This document shows, piece by piece, positions 1-9,736 of a stretch of 64,000 nucleotides of DNA (its first letter is position 1; each line of letters starts with the position of its first letter). A program made the position numbers and the translations under genes. The stretch is from JAWKNZ01 sp041391425 (GTDB taxonomy: Bacteria > Bdellovibrionota_B > Oligoflexia > Oligoflexales > JAWKNZ01). Below the pieces are notes generated by a model, which ran no database searches, had not been told where the DNA came from, and worked only from the letters and a program-made list of their open reading frames with translations. The DNA is taken from NCBI GenBank assembly GCA_041391425.1, contig JAWKNZ010000003.1, positions 310,001 to 374,000 of the forward strand. The letters run 5' to 3'.

Positions 1-375
1 GGTGGCCAGCATGTTAATAGGACCGATTCTGCGGTACGGATAACTCATCAACCATCGGGTATTGTTGTCCAGAGTCAGAGCCAACGCTCGCAGCATCAGA
101 ACCGTGATACTTGCATGAAACTGTTGCGCAGTAAGCTTTACGAGTTGGAGTTGCAAGAGCGTCGTAAAAAGCAGCAGGATGTTGAGGCTGGCAAGAGTGA
201 TATAGCTTTTGGTAGCCAGATTCGCAGCTATGTGTTGCATCCATACAAGATGGTAAAGGATCACCGAACAAAATATGAAAGTCATGCTCCCGAACAGGTT
301 TTGGATGGAGCTATTGATGAATTTATTAATTCTTATCTCACCAGTATGGTAGCTTCCAGGCAAGTAGTGCAGTAG
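1..375 (+). CDS. prfB: Peptide chain release factor 2, C-terminal part (truncated by window edge)
   Basis: The frame is open from base 1 and begins with Gly-Gly-Gln, followed by HVNRTDSAVRITHQP. This is the GGQ loop of class I release factors, which triggers peptidyl-tRNA hydrolysis in the ribosome. The rest (MKLLRSKLYELELQ, then GSQIRSYVLHPYKMVKDHRT and a QVLDGAIDEFI tail) is the standard end of RF2 and distinguishes it from RF1. The anticodon-recognition domain and any programmed-frameshift site lie upstream of the window. The stop is TAG at 373. An ATG at 115 is internal and not a start. Identification is by recalled family motifs. Confidence 0.95.
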   Translation, partial: GGQHVNRTDSAVRITHQPSGIVVQSQSQRSQHQNRDTCMKLLRSKLYELELQERRKKQQDVEAGKSDIAFGSQIRSYVLHPYKMVKDHRTKYESHAPEQVLDGAIDEFINSYLTSMVASRQVVQ

Positions 376-417
376 GCAATAATGATTTTTCTGCTAATAT
401 TTCCGGTTTTTTTTGAC

Positions 418-456
418 AGCTCCCCTATTTAACGACTATCATTTAATGGGGGAGTT
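418..456 (+). terminator. Possible terminator after prfB
   Basis: AGCTCCCCTA at 418-427 can pair, with two imperfect positions, with TGGGGGAGTT at 447-456. The bases after it (GGGTTTGTTG) form only a weak U-tract. It lies 43 bases after the prfB stop. Confidence 0.35.
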
Positions 457-746
457 GGGTTTGTTGAGCTGATTATAAATTCAACAAATTCATTTAGAGA
501 GCTTAGGCTTTCTATCCAAGTTTATTTTTATCGAGTCAATTTTTTCTTGTTAGAAGTCGTTTAACGTGCAGAGTAATAGGGCGTAAAGAAAGTCCCGGAG
601 TTGTGTGTTGTTTTCCTAACGGGGCGTTTTTTACTCAAGCATTGCGAGGGTTGTTTTACGTCAGACAGCTTTATATGAAAAAACTTCGGACTTGAGGTTA
701 AACATTATTTATAATAATGGCTCAAAAATATGTGAAAGGGCAGCCG
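457..746 (+). other. Gene-free leader of prkA operon
   Basis: No supportable gene is seen between prfB and prkA. TATAAT at 710-715 sits just upstream of the first in-frame ATG (717). If it is a -10 box, transcription would start near 722, which favours the internal ATG at 747 as the true prkA start. No well-spaced -35 was found, so the promoter is a weak suggestion. Confidence 0.3.
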
Positions 747-2816
747 ATGGATTCTAGCAAAATACTAGAAATATTGAATAAGTCTTCGATGATTGAGGAG
801 CATAAAGAGCTTAATTGGTCCGGAAATTTTCCTGAATATCTGGATATGGTAATTGAAAGGCCTGAAATTGCTCGTTCAGCCTTTCAAAGGCTTTATGACA
901 TGATCGAAAGCTACGGTAACAGCACTTATGTTGAGTATAAGAAAAAAATTACTCATTGGAATTTTTTTGATGATCCAATTGATAATGGTAAAGATGCAAT
1001 TTTTGGTTTGGATGTGCATTTGCAAAAACTTGTTAATGTTATCAAAGCCGGAGCTTATCGGTATGGCCCTGAAAAAAGAGTAATATTGTTACACGGGCCT
1101 GTTGGTTCGGCTAAGTCAACCATAGCTAGGCTTTTGAAAAAGGGCTTGGAGCTCTATTCGCGGACGCGTGAAGGTGCTCTTTATACCTATGAGTGGAAAA
1201 ACCTTAGAGAAGTCCTCGACATGGACGATGGATTTGTTTCTCCTATGCATGAGGAGCCTTTGAGGTTGATCCCAGCAGAGCATCGAGGTGCTGTTTTAGA
1301 GATTATTAATAAAGGAAGAGACAGAAGTAGGCAAATCACAATCGATGGAGATTTGAATCCAGCTTGTCGATTTGTGTTTAAGAGCCTTATGGAGCATTAT
1401 GATGGTGATTGGAATAAAATTGTCAGTAATCATGTGACAGTGAAACGTATGGTCTTATCAGAAAAGGACAGGGTAGGGATTGGAACGTTCCAGCCTAAAG
1501 ATGAAAAGAATCAAGATTCAACTGAATTGACCGGTGATATTAATTATCGAAAAATTGCAATTTATGGCTCGGATTCTGATCCACGTGCTTTCAATTTCGA
1601 TGGTGAATTTAACGTTGCGAATAGAGGTCTTATAGAGTTTGTTGAAGTATTGAAATTAGATGTAGCATTCCTCTATGATTTGTTAACAGCAAGTCAGGAG
1701 CATAAGATTAAGCCTAAAAAATTCGCTCAAACTGATATTGACGAGGTTATTTTAGGTCATACTAACGAGCCAGAATATCGTAAGCTACAAAGCAACGAGT
1801 TTATGGAAGCTCTTCGTGATAGGACTGTTAAGATTGACGTTCCTTATATTACGAGACTTGATAAAGAAGTGAAGATTTATGAAAAAGATTTTAATTCTGA
1901 GACTGTTCCACATATCCATATTGCTCCGCATACGATAAAGATGGCATCAATGTGGGCTATCCTTACGAGGTTAGAACCACCTAAAAAAGCGAATTTGACG
2001 TTGATGCAAAAGCTTAAGCTTTATAATGGTAAAACAACACAGCACTTTACTGAGGATAATGTTAAAGAATTAAGGAAGGAAGCTGATCGAGAAGGCTTGG
2101 ACGGAATTAGTCCACGTTATATTCAAGATAAAATTTCCAATTCGTTAATAGTTGATAAAGGGGAAGGCTGTATCAACCCGTTTATTGTTTTGAACGAGCT
2201 GGAAAGTGGCCTTAAAACGCATTCATTAATTAGTAATGAAGATCAACGCAAGTACTATATGGAACTTCTGAGTGAAGTTAAAAAGGAATATGAAGACATT
2301 GTAAAACATGAAGTGCAAAGAGCGATCTCTGCGGATGAAGGTGCAATTGAGAAGTTGTGTGGTAATTATATTGATAATATTAAAGCATATATTCAGAAAT
2401 CTAAGATTCGAAATCCATATACAGGCTCTGATGAAGAACCTGATGAAAGGCTTATGCGTTCGATAGAGGATAAGATTGATATATCTGAAAGCCGTAAGGA
2501 TGATTTCCGGAGAGAAATAATGAACTTTATTGGTGCACTTGCTCTCGATGGTAAATCTTTTGATTTTAGAACAAATGAACGTTTGCATAAGGCTTTAGAG
2601 CTCAAGCTTTTTGAAGATCAAAAAGACACGATCAAGCTTACTACCTTAGTTTCAAATGTTGTTGATAAGGATACTCAGGCTAAAATCGATGTAGTTAAAA
2701 ATAGATTAATTAAGAACCATGGTTATTGTGAAATTTGTGCTACTGATGCTTTGAGCTTTGTTGCGAGTATCTTCGCGCGAGGTGACACGGTGCGTCCTGA
2801 TAAGGATACAAAATAA
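747..2816 (+). CDS. prkA: PrkA-family serine protein kinase (AAA+ plus kinase domain)
   Basis: PrkA proteins combine an N-terminal AAA+ ATPase with a C-terminal kinase-like domain and act in stress and stationary-phase signalling. The AAA part has FGLDVHLQKLVNVIKAGAYR followed by the Walker A HGPVGSAKST at about residue 117. The C-terminal half carries the PrkA-type region around ISPRYIQDKISNSLI. The frame is open from ATG 717, but ATG 747 is preceded at 6 bases by GAAAGGG and is preferred. The product is about 689 residues, normal for the family. It is the first gene of prkA-yeaH-spoVR, with yeaH 12 bases downstream, a widely conserved trio. Confidence 0.93.
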   Translation: MDSSKILEILNKSSMIEEHKELNWSGNFPEYLDMVIERPEIARSAFQRLYDMIESYGNSTYVEYKKKITHWNFFDDPIDNGKDAIFGLDVHLQKLVNVIKAGAYRYGPEKRVILLHGPVGSAKSTIARLLKKGLELYSRTREGALYTYEWKNLREVLDMDDGFVSPMHEEPLRLIPAEHRGAVLEIINKGRDRSRQITIDGDLNPACRFVFKSLMEHYDGDWNKIVSNHVTVKRMVLSEKDRVGIGTFQPKDEKNQDSTELTGDINYRKIAIYGSDSDPRAFNFDGEFNVANRGLIEFVEVLKLDVAFLYDLLTASQEHKIKPKKFAQTDIDEVILGHTNEPEYRKLQSNEFMEALRDRTVKIDVPYITRLDKEVKIYEKDFNSETVPHIHIAPHTIKMASMWAILTRLEPPKKANLTLMQKLKLYNGKTTQHFTEDNVKELRKEADREGLDGISPRYIQDKISNSLIVDKGEGCINPFIVLNELESGLKTHSLISNEDQRKYYMELLSEVKKEYEDIVKHEVQRAISADEGAIEKLCGNYIDNIKAYIQKSKIRNPYTGSDEEPDERLMRSIEDKIDISESRKDDFRREIMNFIGALALDGKSFDFRTNERLHKALELKLFEDQKDTIKLTTLVSNVVDKDTQAKIDVVKNRLIKNHGYCEICATDALSFVASIFARGDTVRPDKDTK

Positions 2817-2828
2817 GGAATCCTATTC

Positions 2829-3938
2829 ATGGTGATGAAAATGGAATCCGATGTTAATCGATTCCGAAAAATTGTCCGCGGAAAAATTAAAAAAGAGCTT
2901 AAGCGCTTTATATCTAGTGGTGATTTAATTGGGCGGCAAGGTAAAGATTTAGTGAAAATACCTTTGCCAAGAATTGATTTGCCGAAATTTTCCTTTGGCG
3001 ATAACCAGAAACAGGGTGTAGGCCAAGGTGAAGGTGAGGTCGGCGATCAAGTGGGGCAAGGGCAACCCCAACCTGGACAAGGAGAAGCTGGGGAGGGTGA
3101 AGGAAAGCACGTTCTTGAAGTCGATGTGACTCTTGATGAATTGGCTGGTATTTTGAGTGAGGAGCTTGAGCTTCCTAATATTGAGCCTAAAGGCAAAAAG
3201 AATGTTGAGGATAAAGAGTATCGTTATTCTGGAATTTTGAAACAAGGCCCTGAGTCATTAAAGCACTTTAAAAGAACTTATAAAGAGGCTTTAAAAAGGT
3301 CTGTTTCTGAAGGTTCATATGATCCAGATAATCCGATTATTACACCTATTAAAGAAGATAAAAGGTACCGTTCTTATACAATCCATAACAGACCCGTAGC
3401 TAACGCGGCAATTATTTATATGATGGATGTTTCAGGCTCAATGGGAGATGAACAAAAGGAAATTGTTCGTTTAACTAGTTTTTGGTTGGATACATGGCTA
3501 TCTACTCAATACAAAGGTTTGGAACGTAAGTATATTATCCATGACGCTACAGCTAGAGAAGTTGATCAAGATACGTTTTATCGTACTAAAGAGTCAGGCG
3601 GGACCCTAATTAGTTCTGCTTATAAACTTGCAATAAAACTAATAGAAGCAGAATTTAATCCATCAGAATGGAATATTTATCTTTTTCACTTTTCTGATGG
3701 AGACAATTGGTCGGGTAATGATACATCCGAATGTATGAAGTTGTTAGAGAATACTCTTTTGCCTGCAAGTAATTTGTTTTGTTATGGGCAGGTCGAATCA
3801 AGATATGGATCTGGGCAGTTTTTGCGAGATTTGATGAAGCATTTTGGTGAAGGTAATGAAAAGGTAACTGTATCGCAAATCAAAGATCGAGATGCTATTA
3901 TCGATGCTTTGAAGACTTTCTTGGGGAAAGGGAAGTAG
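2829..3938 (+). CDS. yeaH: YeaH/YhbH family protein (DUF444, VWA-like)
   Basis: This is the usual partner of PrkA. The 369-residue product starts with a basic region typical of the family (RFRKIVRGKIKKELKRFIS). A Gly/Gln/Glu-rich linker follows at about residues 58-95. The von Willebrand A-like half carries the MIDAS-type DVSGSMG starting at about Asp200, then THR/SGGT-type motifs (ESGGTLISSAY) and HFSDGDNW. These are consistent with metal-dependent adhesion to a partner. Biochemical function is not established for the family. The gene lies 12 bases after prkA and 29 before spoVR, so co-transcription is likely. Confidence 0.92.
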   Translation: MVMKMESDVNRFRKIVRGKIKKELKRFISSGDLIGRQGKDLVKIPLPRIDLPKFSFGDNQKQGVGQGEGEVGDQVGQGQPQPGQGEAGEGEGKHVLEVDVTLDELAGILSEELELPNIEPKGKKNVEDKEYRYSGILKQGPESLKHFKRTYKEALKRSVSEGSYDPDNPIITPIKEDKRYRSYTIHNRPVANAAIIYMMDVSGSMGDEQKEIVRLTSFWLDTWLSTQYKGLERKYIIHDATAREVDQDTFYRTKESGGTLISSAYKLAIKLIEAEFNPSEWNIYLFHFSDGDNWSGNDTSECMKLLENTLLPASNLFCYGQVESRYGSGQFLRDLMKHFGEGNEKVTVSQIKDRDAIIDALKTFLGKGK

Positions 3939-3967
3939 CCCAAATTCGGATATTCTAAGGCAATATT

Positions 3968-5467
3968 ATGAATGAACGAGATACTAGATTAACGCCAGAA
4001 TTGAAAGAGATAGCTGATCAACTTTGGGGTGCAGCTAAAGATGCTGGACTTGATATGTATACGACCATATTTGAGTTGGTAGATTATCAACAGCTCAACG
4101 AAGTCGCAGCTTATGGTGGCTTTCCGACCCGGTATCCTCATTGGCGATGGGGAATGGAATATGAGAGACTATCTAAAAGCTATACTTATGGTTTGTCCGT
4201 TATTTATGAAATGGTGATCAATAATGATCCTTGTTATGCATATTTATTGAGGGCAAATAGCGAAGTTTTTCAAAAGACGGTCATTGCCCATGTTTATGGG
4301 CATTGTGATTTTTTTAAAAATAATTATTGGTTTAGTAAAACAAATAGAAAAATGTTGGATCAATTGGCTAATCATGCGTCGATGGTGCGTCGGATGATAG
4401 ATGAAGTGAGCCAGGATGATGTTGAAAATTTTATTGATGTTTGCCTATCTTTAGAAAATCTGATTGATATCCATTCTCCATTCAAGGCTGAAAGTGGAAA
4501 ATTATCTCAAGAAGAAAAAGAAAATCTGGCTAAGAAGCCCGTATCGAAATTGGCTTCTAAAGGTTATATGGATAAATATGTGAATCCTAAAGAAAGGCTT
4601 GAGGCTGAGAGAGAAAAAATTCAGCAAGAAGCTGCTGTTGCTAGTAAAGCTTTTCCAGAAAACCCTGAACGTGATGTTTTGAAGTTCCTAATTGATTACG
4701 CTCCTATGACCACATGGCAAAAGAGGCTTATGAATATGATTCGAGATGAATCGTATTACTTTGCCCCCCAGGGGCAGACAAAGATTTTAAACGAAGGATG
4801 GGCAACTTATTGGCATTCTAAGATGATGACTTCAATAGCCCCCCTTAGTGCTGCGGAAATTGTTGATTATTGTGATCATTATGCTGGTGTCGTTGCGAGT
4901 AGCCCTGGTCAGCTTAATCCATACAAGCTTGGTGTGGAGTTGCTTCGGCATATAGAAAGACGCTGGGATAGAGGTCAATATGGACTTGAGTATTTGAATT
5001 GTGATGACCCTAAGATCAGGGCTCAGTGGGACAAAGAAACCGGTGGTGGAATCGAAAAGCTGTTTGAGGTTCGTAAGTTTCATAACGATATAACTTTTAT
5101 AGATTCATTTCTTGATGAAGATTTTTGCCATCAGACAAAGATGTTTATTTATGATTACGATAAACGAACGGGTAAATATATTATTTCTAACCGAGATTTT
5201 AATTCAATTAAGCAAATGCTTTTGTCGCAACTCACTAATTTTGGTCAGCCGATCATTGAAGTTGTAGATGGAAATTACAAAAATCGCGGTGAGTTACTTC
5301 TTGTACATAAGCATGATAAAGTAGATTTGAAGCATGAATATACATTAGAAACTTTGAGAAATTTGAATGCCGTGTGGGGCCGACCTGTTCATTTAGAAAC
5401 TGTAGTAGAGGATGTGAAACGGCGTGTTTCTTTTGACGGCAGCAATCATTCAGTTGAAAAAGTATAA
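3968..5467 (+). CDS. spoVR: SpoVR family protein
   Basis: The 499-residue product matches SpoVR throughout: DMYTTIFELVDYQQLNEVAAYGGFP near the N-terminus, then VIAHVYGHCDFFKNNYWF, and NEGWATYWH in the middle. In Bacillus SpoVR affects spore cortex formation. In non-sporing proteobacteria the same gene travels with prkA and yeaH and its role is unknown. Length is normal and the frame is intact. It is the last gene of the trio, with 35-48 bases before the next gene on the same strand. Confidence 0.94.
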   Translation: MNERDTRLTPELKEIADQLWGAAKDAGLDMYTTIFELVDYQQLNEVAAYGGFPTRYPHWRWGMEYERLSKSYTYGLSVIYEMVINNDPCYAYLLRANSEVFQKTVIAHVYGHCDFFKNNYWFSKTNRKMLDQLANHASMVRRMIDEVSQDDVENFIDVCLSLENLIDIHSPFKAESGKLSQEEKENLAKKPVSKLASKGYMDKYVNPKERLEAEREKIQQEAAVASKAFPENPERDVLKFLIDYAPMTTWQKRLMNMIRDESYYFAPQGQTKILNEGWATYWHSKMMTSIAPLSAAEIVDYCDHYAGVVASSPGQLNPYKLGVELLRHIERRWDRGQYGLEYLNCDDPKIRAQWDKETGGGIEKLFEVRKFHNDITFIDSFLDEDFCHQTKMFIYDYDKRTGKYIISNRDFNSIKQMLLSQLTNFGQPIIEVVDGNYKNRGELLLVHKHDKVDLKHEYTLETLRNLNAVWGRPVHLETVVEDVKRRVSFDGSNHSVEKV

Positions 5468-5514
5468 ACATCATTTCTCTTTTTGATATCAAAACAATAT
5501 TTTTGAGATGCCTT

Positions 5515-7242
5515 GTGAAACAGTTAATCGTATCATTTTTTATAGTCTACTTTTGCGGCAATTTTTCAGAGGCGTTAGCAGCTAGTAAACGTCTTCCGAT
5601 TTTACATCATATTGGTATTATCCCTACTCAATGGCAGCAGCAGAATCTGTATGGTTTGGAAAAATCTCAAGCGCATATTGATAAAGCTTTTCCAATTGCT
5701 GTGAGAAAGTCTCATAGATTTTCTGTATTAAATGACGAACTGGTAAAAGATTTGTGGAACAGCCCCTCGGGTAGAGAGGAGTTGGAACAAGATTATGAAT
5801 TGAATGCTTTTATCAATTTGTTAGTAATGCCATCTACCGATTCGGTTGTATTGTTTGCAAGAATTTTAGAACGAGATTTGAATGGATTATTGCAAGAGAG
5901 TGAAACTTTAAGCCGAAGCTGGCTTCAGAGTGCTTCATATGCTGATATAGAAGAGAAGCTTTCTGTTTTAGTTGACAAATTGATTAATAGAATCCCGATA
6001 GATGTAGTCGTTACTTCGATTCAAGGTAAGTATCTAACACTTTCTGGAGGTGCGGATAAGGGCATTCGCGTAGGCGATGAGCTGCGTATCGTTAGAGCTC
6101 ATGTTAGTAATAGACATCCGGCTACAAAGTTTTGGATGAATTTTGAGACTGATTTGAGAGGATCTGCAAAAATAATTGATACAAAAAAACGGACGTCTGT
6201 TGCAATTTTGCTTAATCAAACCAAAGAGGGAGCTGTAGAAATAGGTGATGGAGCTAAGATAGATGCGATAAAAAGCAGGATGCATTTTGCTAAAAAAGAA
6301 TCTGAGCATTCATTATTAGTTGACTCTTCTGATGAATTAATCGTTGTTCCACCTTTATATGATTCATCCGGACAAGCTAAGCACTTGCCAGCAAATAATA
6401 ATTTGATGGACAGAACGCCTCAAAGTAAACCTCAACAAAAAGAGATTAGGGAGCCAGCTAAAGTGGAGCTCTCTAATGATGGTATACCTAAGAAAAATTT
6501 AGATGCTATTGAAGAGAAAGAGGAATCTGATGGTTCATTTTTTGATTTTAAATCTCCAGTTGGATTAGCAGATGTTTCAAACGTCGTAAATAAAATGGCC
6601 GATCATGTTGTTTTCCAAATCGGAAACTATAATTGGTGGTATCATGGCCCAAGAAGTACCAGCTCTAGTTTTGTTTGGTACTTGCCTGTAAATGTGATCG
6701 GTGCGTCTGTTACGAATCAATTTTTGCCACATATGAAATATGATTTAGGCGGCTCATTGGGTATGGGACAAACAGATAAATCTAACAATTATTATATGTA
6801 TGATTCACATGCTATGTTTTATTGGGAGGATGCTTTACCTATCCCCATTCCATATGTAAAAAACTTTCAAGTTGGTGGCCATGCGAATTTTTCTGGATTA
6901 ACAGTCAAGGGACAAGCTTTTGGTGGTGGAGATTGGATTCAATTGGGGATATTTGGTGGCCTTACTGGTCTTGTTCCTTCGACCCTGCCGGCAGACTGGT
7001 ATGCTAAGTTTGGATTAACTCCAATAACCTTTGGACGTTTGGGTTATGATGAAAGCTATAAAACTATTGCAACATCGTTGGGATGGGAGATTGCTTCCGG
7101 TGCTTTCTTAAATCGAGGGAAAGGCAATATTGAATGGGGAGCAGGATTTAGATACTTAGGCCTTAATATCCAGGATAGCGATAACAAGGCCTTAGGTCTT
7201 TCGACTTTTAGCCTTTCAGGCCTTGCGCGCTATAGGTTTTAA
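5515..7242 (+). CDS. Exported protein with FlgT-like domain and C-terminal beta-barrel
   Basis: I do not recognise an established gene. The frame opens at TTG 5503, but GTG 5515 gives a clean signal peptide (MKQLIVSFFIVYFCGN...ALA). The middle (about residues 165-250) has VVTSIQGKYLTLSGGADKG then RVGDELRIVR. This is the pattern of the SH3-like FlgT C-terminal domain. A charged low-complexity linker follows at about 280-350. The last 210 residues alternate aromatic and polar residues, with many glycines, and end in Phe (LARYRF), as outer-membrane barrels do. It follows spoVR by under 50 bases and ends 5 bases from the convergent PhoX gene. Confidence 0.7.
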   Translation: MKQLIVSFFIVYFCGNFSEALAASKRLPILHHIGIIPTQWQQQNLYGLEKSQAHIDKAFPIAVRKSHRFSVLNDELVKDLWNSPSGREELEQDYELNAFINLLVMPSTDSVVLFARILERDLNGLLQESETLSRSWLQSASYADIEEKLSVLVDKLINRIPIDVVVTSIQGKYLTLSGGADKGIRVGDELRIVRAHVSNRHPATKFWMNFETDLRGSAKIIDTKKRTSVAILLNQTKEGAVEIGDGAKIDAIKSRMHFAKKESEHSLLVDSSDELIVVPPLYDSSGQAKHLPANNNLMDRTPQSKPQQKEIREPAKVELSNDGIPKKNLDAIEEKEESDGSFFDFKSPVGLADVSNVVNKMADHVVFQIGNYNWWYHGPRSTSSSFVWYLPVNVIGASVTNQFLPHMKYDLGGSLGMGQTDKSNNYYMYDSHAMFYWEDALPIPIPYVKNFQVGGHANFSGLTVKGQAFGGGDWIQLGIFGGLTGLVPSTLPADWYAKFGLTPITFGRLGYDESYKTIATSLGWEIASGAFLNRGKGNIEWGAGFRYLGLNIQDSDNKALGLSTFSLSGLARYRF

Positions 7243-7247
7243 TTTCT

Positions 7248-8822
7248 TCAGAATCCACTGATAGCTATTACAGTAGGTCTTGGTATTCCATCTCCCTTTA
7301 CAGCCCATTTACTGGTAGGATTTTCTAACGACTTTGTCCTTTCCCCTGGATGTTGCACTGAAATAAATAATGTTTTCCCGTCTGGTGTAAAAGTTGGACC
7401 TGTGAATTCTGCTTCATTAGGTGCTGATGCTACTCTAATAGGCTTACCTGCATTTTTTCCTGAAAGCGGAATATAAAATAATGAATTATTACCAAAGCTA
7501 GAATAGTTTCCTTTTCCGATGCTTGATCCGGAAATGTCGGTCGCAATCCACAGATTGCCCTTAGGGTCAAATGCCAAATTATCAGGGCATGCTAATACGC
7601 CGTTTTTGCCACCAGCGATGTAGGTGGAATATTCAAACTCTTCAGATGTATGATCTTGGTTTTTTTCGATAAATTTTGCTACGTAGCCGAAATAGTTGCC
7701 TCTGCCTTTATTGTTTGTTAGAGAAAGGTAGATGTGCCCCGGATTTAGCGGATCTATAGCTGATCCTTCAGGTCTATCCATTGGTGTGCCACCTACAAGT
7801 GCAGCTGCTTTTCTGGTTTGAATTAGCATATCAAGGTCAGATTTAAAATACTCCTTTAATATCTTATTTTTCGTGCGGTCGAGTGGAAGCCAACGTTTTT
7901 TGCTTAAACTAGCTACATATAGAGTTCCAGTGTCGAGGGAGTTTTTCTTGCTAGAAATAAACTTGTAAAAACATTGGTCGTTTGCATCATCTCCCATATA
8001 TACTACAACACGTCCGTCTTTTAACTGGACAACAGCAGCACCTTCATGTGCGAATCGCCCTAGTGCTGTGTGTTTTTCAACTTTGCCAGTCTTTGGGTTC
8101 GCCTCTACTACCCAACCATAGTGTTCAGGTGGGAGGTTAAAAAATTTTCTCCATCCATATATGTTTTGATCATCGACTTTACGAGAGCCCGTTTTATTGT
8201 ATTTAGCTTCGCCATAAAAATCACTGTAGTTTTCTTCACAGGTTAGTACAGTTCCCCATGGGGTGACACCTCCTGAGCAGTTGGCTAGGGTACCTACTGC
8301 GTGATCTTGGCCCATGACTTTTATACCAGCTGAAAACGGAATTTTTGTTCTAGCAGATATTCTTCTATTAGATTTATCATTTTTTACTGGAAGCCAATTG
8401 CCGAGATTGTCTTGTTTGATTTTAATAAAGCTTCCACCAACAGATTCTTGCTCTTTTATAACATCCGTTTTTGTTTTACTGCTTGGATCAGATTTTCCGC
8501 AGACAAAAAGTGGGTCTGGGTATTCATGGTTTACCCATAATATGGCTTCTTTTGCTCCTATTGGAAAGAACGCAGTATAGTCGTTATTAAAACCAAATGT
8601 TTCTTTTTCATTGATAGGATCTTCCCATGAAATAACGGGTTGGTATTTGAGTCCTTTTGCTAAAATAACATTGTCTTTTAAAGTTGGAGAAATTCCCTTT
8701 TGCCATGTAGGGGAGTCCATTGCAGATAGATAGCCAGGAAAGGCTGTGGCCATGCTTGCTCCAATTGTGCCGTTACGCATAAATTTTAGAAAATCTCTAC
8801 GATTTTTTTCTTCTATTATCAT
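7248..8822 (-). CDS. PhoX-family (DUF839) exported phosphatase-like protein
   Basis: The 524-residue protein begins with a twin-arginine signal: NRRDFLKFMR at residues 7-16, then a hydrophobic stretch ending near YLSA. This predicts folded export by Tat. Family features are AILWVNHEYPDP, SGGVTPWGTVLTCEENYSDF, HYGWVVEANPKTGKVEKHTA, GRFAHEGAAV, YMGDDANDQCFYKF and MDRPEGSAIDP. PhoX enzymes are Ca/Fe-dependent alkaline phosphatases, but the wider DUF839 family includes members of unknown activity, so phosphatase activity is inferred. It lies 25 bases downstream of the LpxH-like gene on the same strand and could share its transcript. Confidence 0.85.
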   Translation of the reverse strand: MIIEEKNRRDFLKFMRNGTIGASMATAFPGYLSAMDSPTWQKGISPTLKDNVILAKGLKYQPVISWEDPINEKETFGFNNDYTAFFPIGAKEAILWVNHEYPDPLFVCGKSDPSSKTKTDVIKEQESVGGSFIKIKQDNLGNWLPVKNDKSNRRISARTKIPFSAGIKVMGQDHAVGTLANCSGGVTPWGTVLTCEENYSDFYGEAKYNKTGSRKVDDQNIYGWRKFFNLPPEHYGWVVEANPKTGKVEKHTALGRFAHEGAAVVQLKDGRVVVYMGDDANDQCFYKFISSKKNSLDTGTLYVASLSKKRWLPLDRTKNKILKEYFKSDLDMLIQTRKAAALVGGTPMDRPEGSAIDPLNPGHIYLSLTNNKGRGNYFGYVAKFIEKNQDHTSEEFEYSTYIAGGKNGVLACPDNLAFDPKGNLWIATDISGSSIGKGNYSSFGNNSLFYIPLSGKNAGKPIRVASAPNEAEFTGPTFTPDGKTLFISVQHPGERTKSLENPTSKWAVKGDGIPRPTVIAISGF

Positions 8823-8847
8823 AATATTTTATCTCCTATCTAATAAT

Positions 8848-9564
8848 TTAAAGCTCGATGCGAGAAAATTTACCTTTATGAAACGCCAACAAGTTTGGTT
8901 GGTGCCAACTATGAACGCTAAAGAGAGAACCAAATTCATAAGATTCTTCATATGGATGGTGAAAGTGGCCAAATAATCCAAATTGGCTTCCTGTGTTTTC
9001 AAGCCATAAGGCTGCCGCAGAAAGGACTTTTTTGTGATCTAATGATTGACTGTATCCTCGGTTTCTAGAGATCCTTGAGCAGTAAAGTGCAAATTGGTCT
9101 AATTTTTTTTGTGGTAATAAGAGCGCGAGTCCTCGAAATATTGAGGATCTAGTGAGCGCGATATAATATCGATAACTCCAATCCATAAGAAATCGATCTC
9201 CATGAGTAACAGAGAATGTTGTGCCACAGGAGAGCTGAAAGCAGCGCTGTTGACCAGTAACAAAATCGATTCCGGACCATTTTAAACCGTCGAGAGAAAA
9301 CTCATGATTTCCTTGTACAAAGATTACTTTTGTGCCGAGGGTTGAGAGTTTTTCTAAAGCGTTGCCAAATTTTTTGAATTTTTCTTTAAAATATCTAGAT
9401 GCTCCGAAGCAAAAATCAAATATGTCACCGCCTAAAATGAAGTATTCCACCGATTTGGGATCAATCATTTCAATAATTTCGAGAAGTAATTGCCCTCGCT
9501 CGTCTTCTGCAGAATAAAGGTGAATGTCGGAGACAAATAATAGTTGGTGGGTTAACTTTTTCAA
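8848..9564 (-). CDS. LpxH-like calcineurin-type metallophosphoesterase
   Basis: The 238-residue protein has all metallophosphoesterase motifs in order: FVSDIHLYS, LGGDIFDF, VQGNHEFS, VTHGDRFLMDW and GHFHHP. The arrangement and length are those of UDP-2,3-diacylglucosamine hydrolases (LpxH), which make lipid X in lipid A synthesis at the inner membrane face. The final motif is GHFH rather than the usual GHTH, and I cannot separate LpxH from its paralogue LpxH2-type or other phosphoesterases, so no symbol is given. Confidence 0.8.
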   Translation of the reverse strand: MKKLTHQLLFVSDIHLYSAEDERGQLLLEIIEMIDPKSVEYFILGGDIFDFCFGASRYFKEKFKKFGNALEKLSTLGTKVIFVQGNHEFSLDGLKWSGIDFVTGQQRCFQLSCGTTFSVTHGDRFLMDWSYRYYIALTRSSIFRGLALLLPQKKLDQFALYCSRISRNRGYSQSLDHKKVLSAAALWLENTGSQFGLFGHFHHPYEESYEFGSLFSVHSWHQPNLLAFHKGKFSRIEL

Positions 9565-9736
9565 TATCGACTCGTGAGATTTATAACTATCCTAAATTTG
9601 TTACTCAAACTTATCTTATTCTACCTTTTTCGTCCAATTCAGTTGTTAGCATTTCAACAGCAAATATAATACACTGTAATTATTTAATAAATAAATTTTG
9701 TCTAATTATCGATCAATAAAGTTCGATATTTTATCA

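Noticed and set aside
560..640. GAAAGTCCCGG near 575 as part of an RNase P RNA
   Set aside because: The conserved GAGGAAAGTCCGGGC core and the partner ACAGAA segment are not present in the gap.
6822..7007. 61-residue plus-strand ORF inside the 5515 gene
   Set aside because: It is a shadow of the beta-barrel region in another frame, tryptophan-rich and without a ribosome-binding site.
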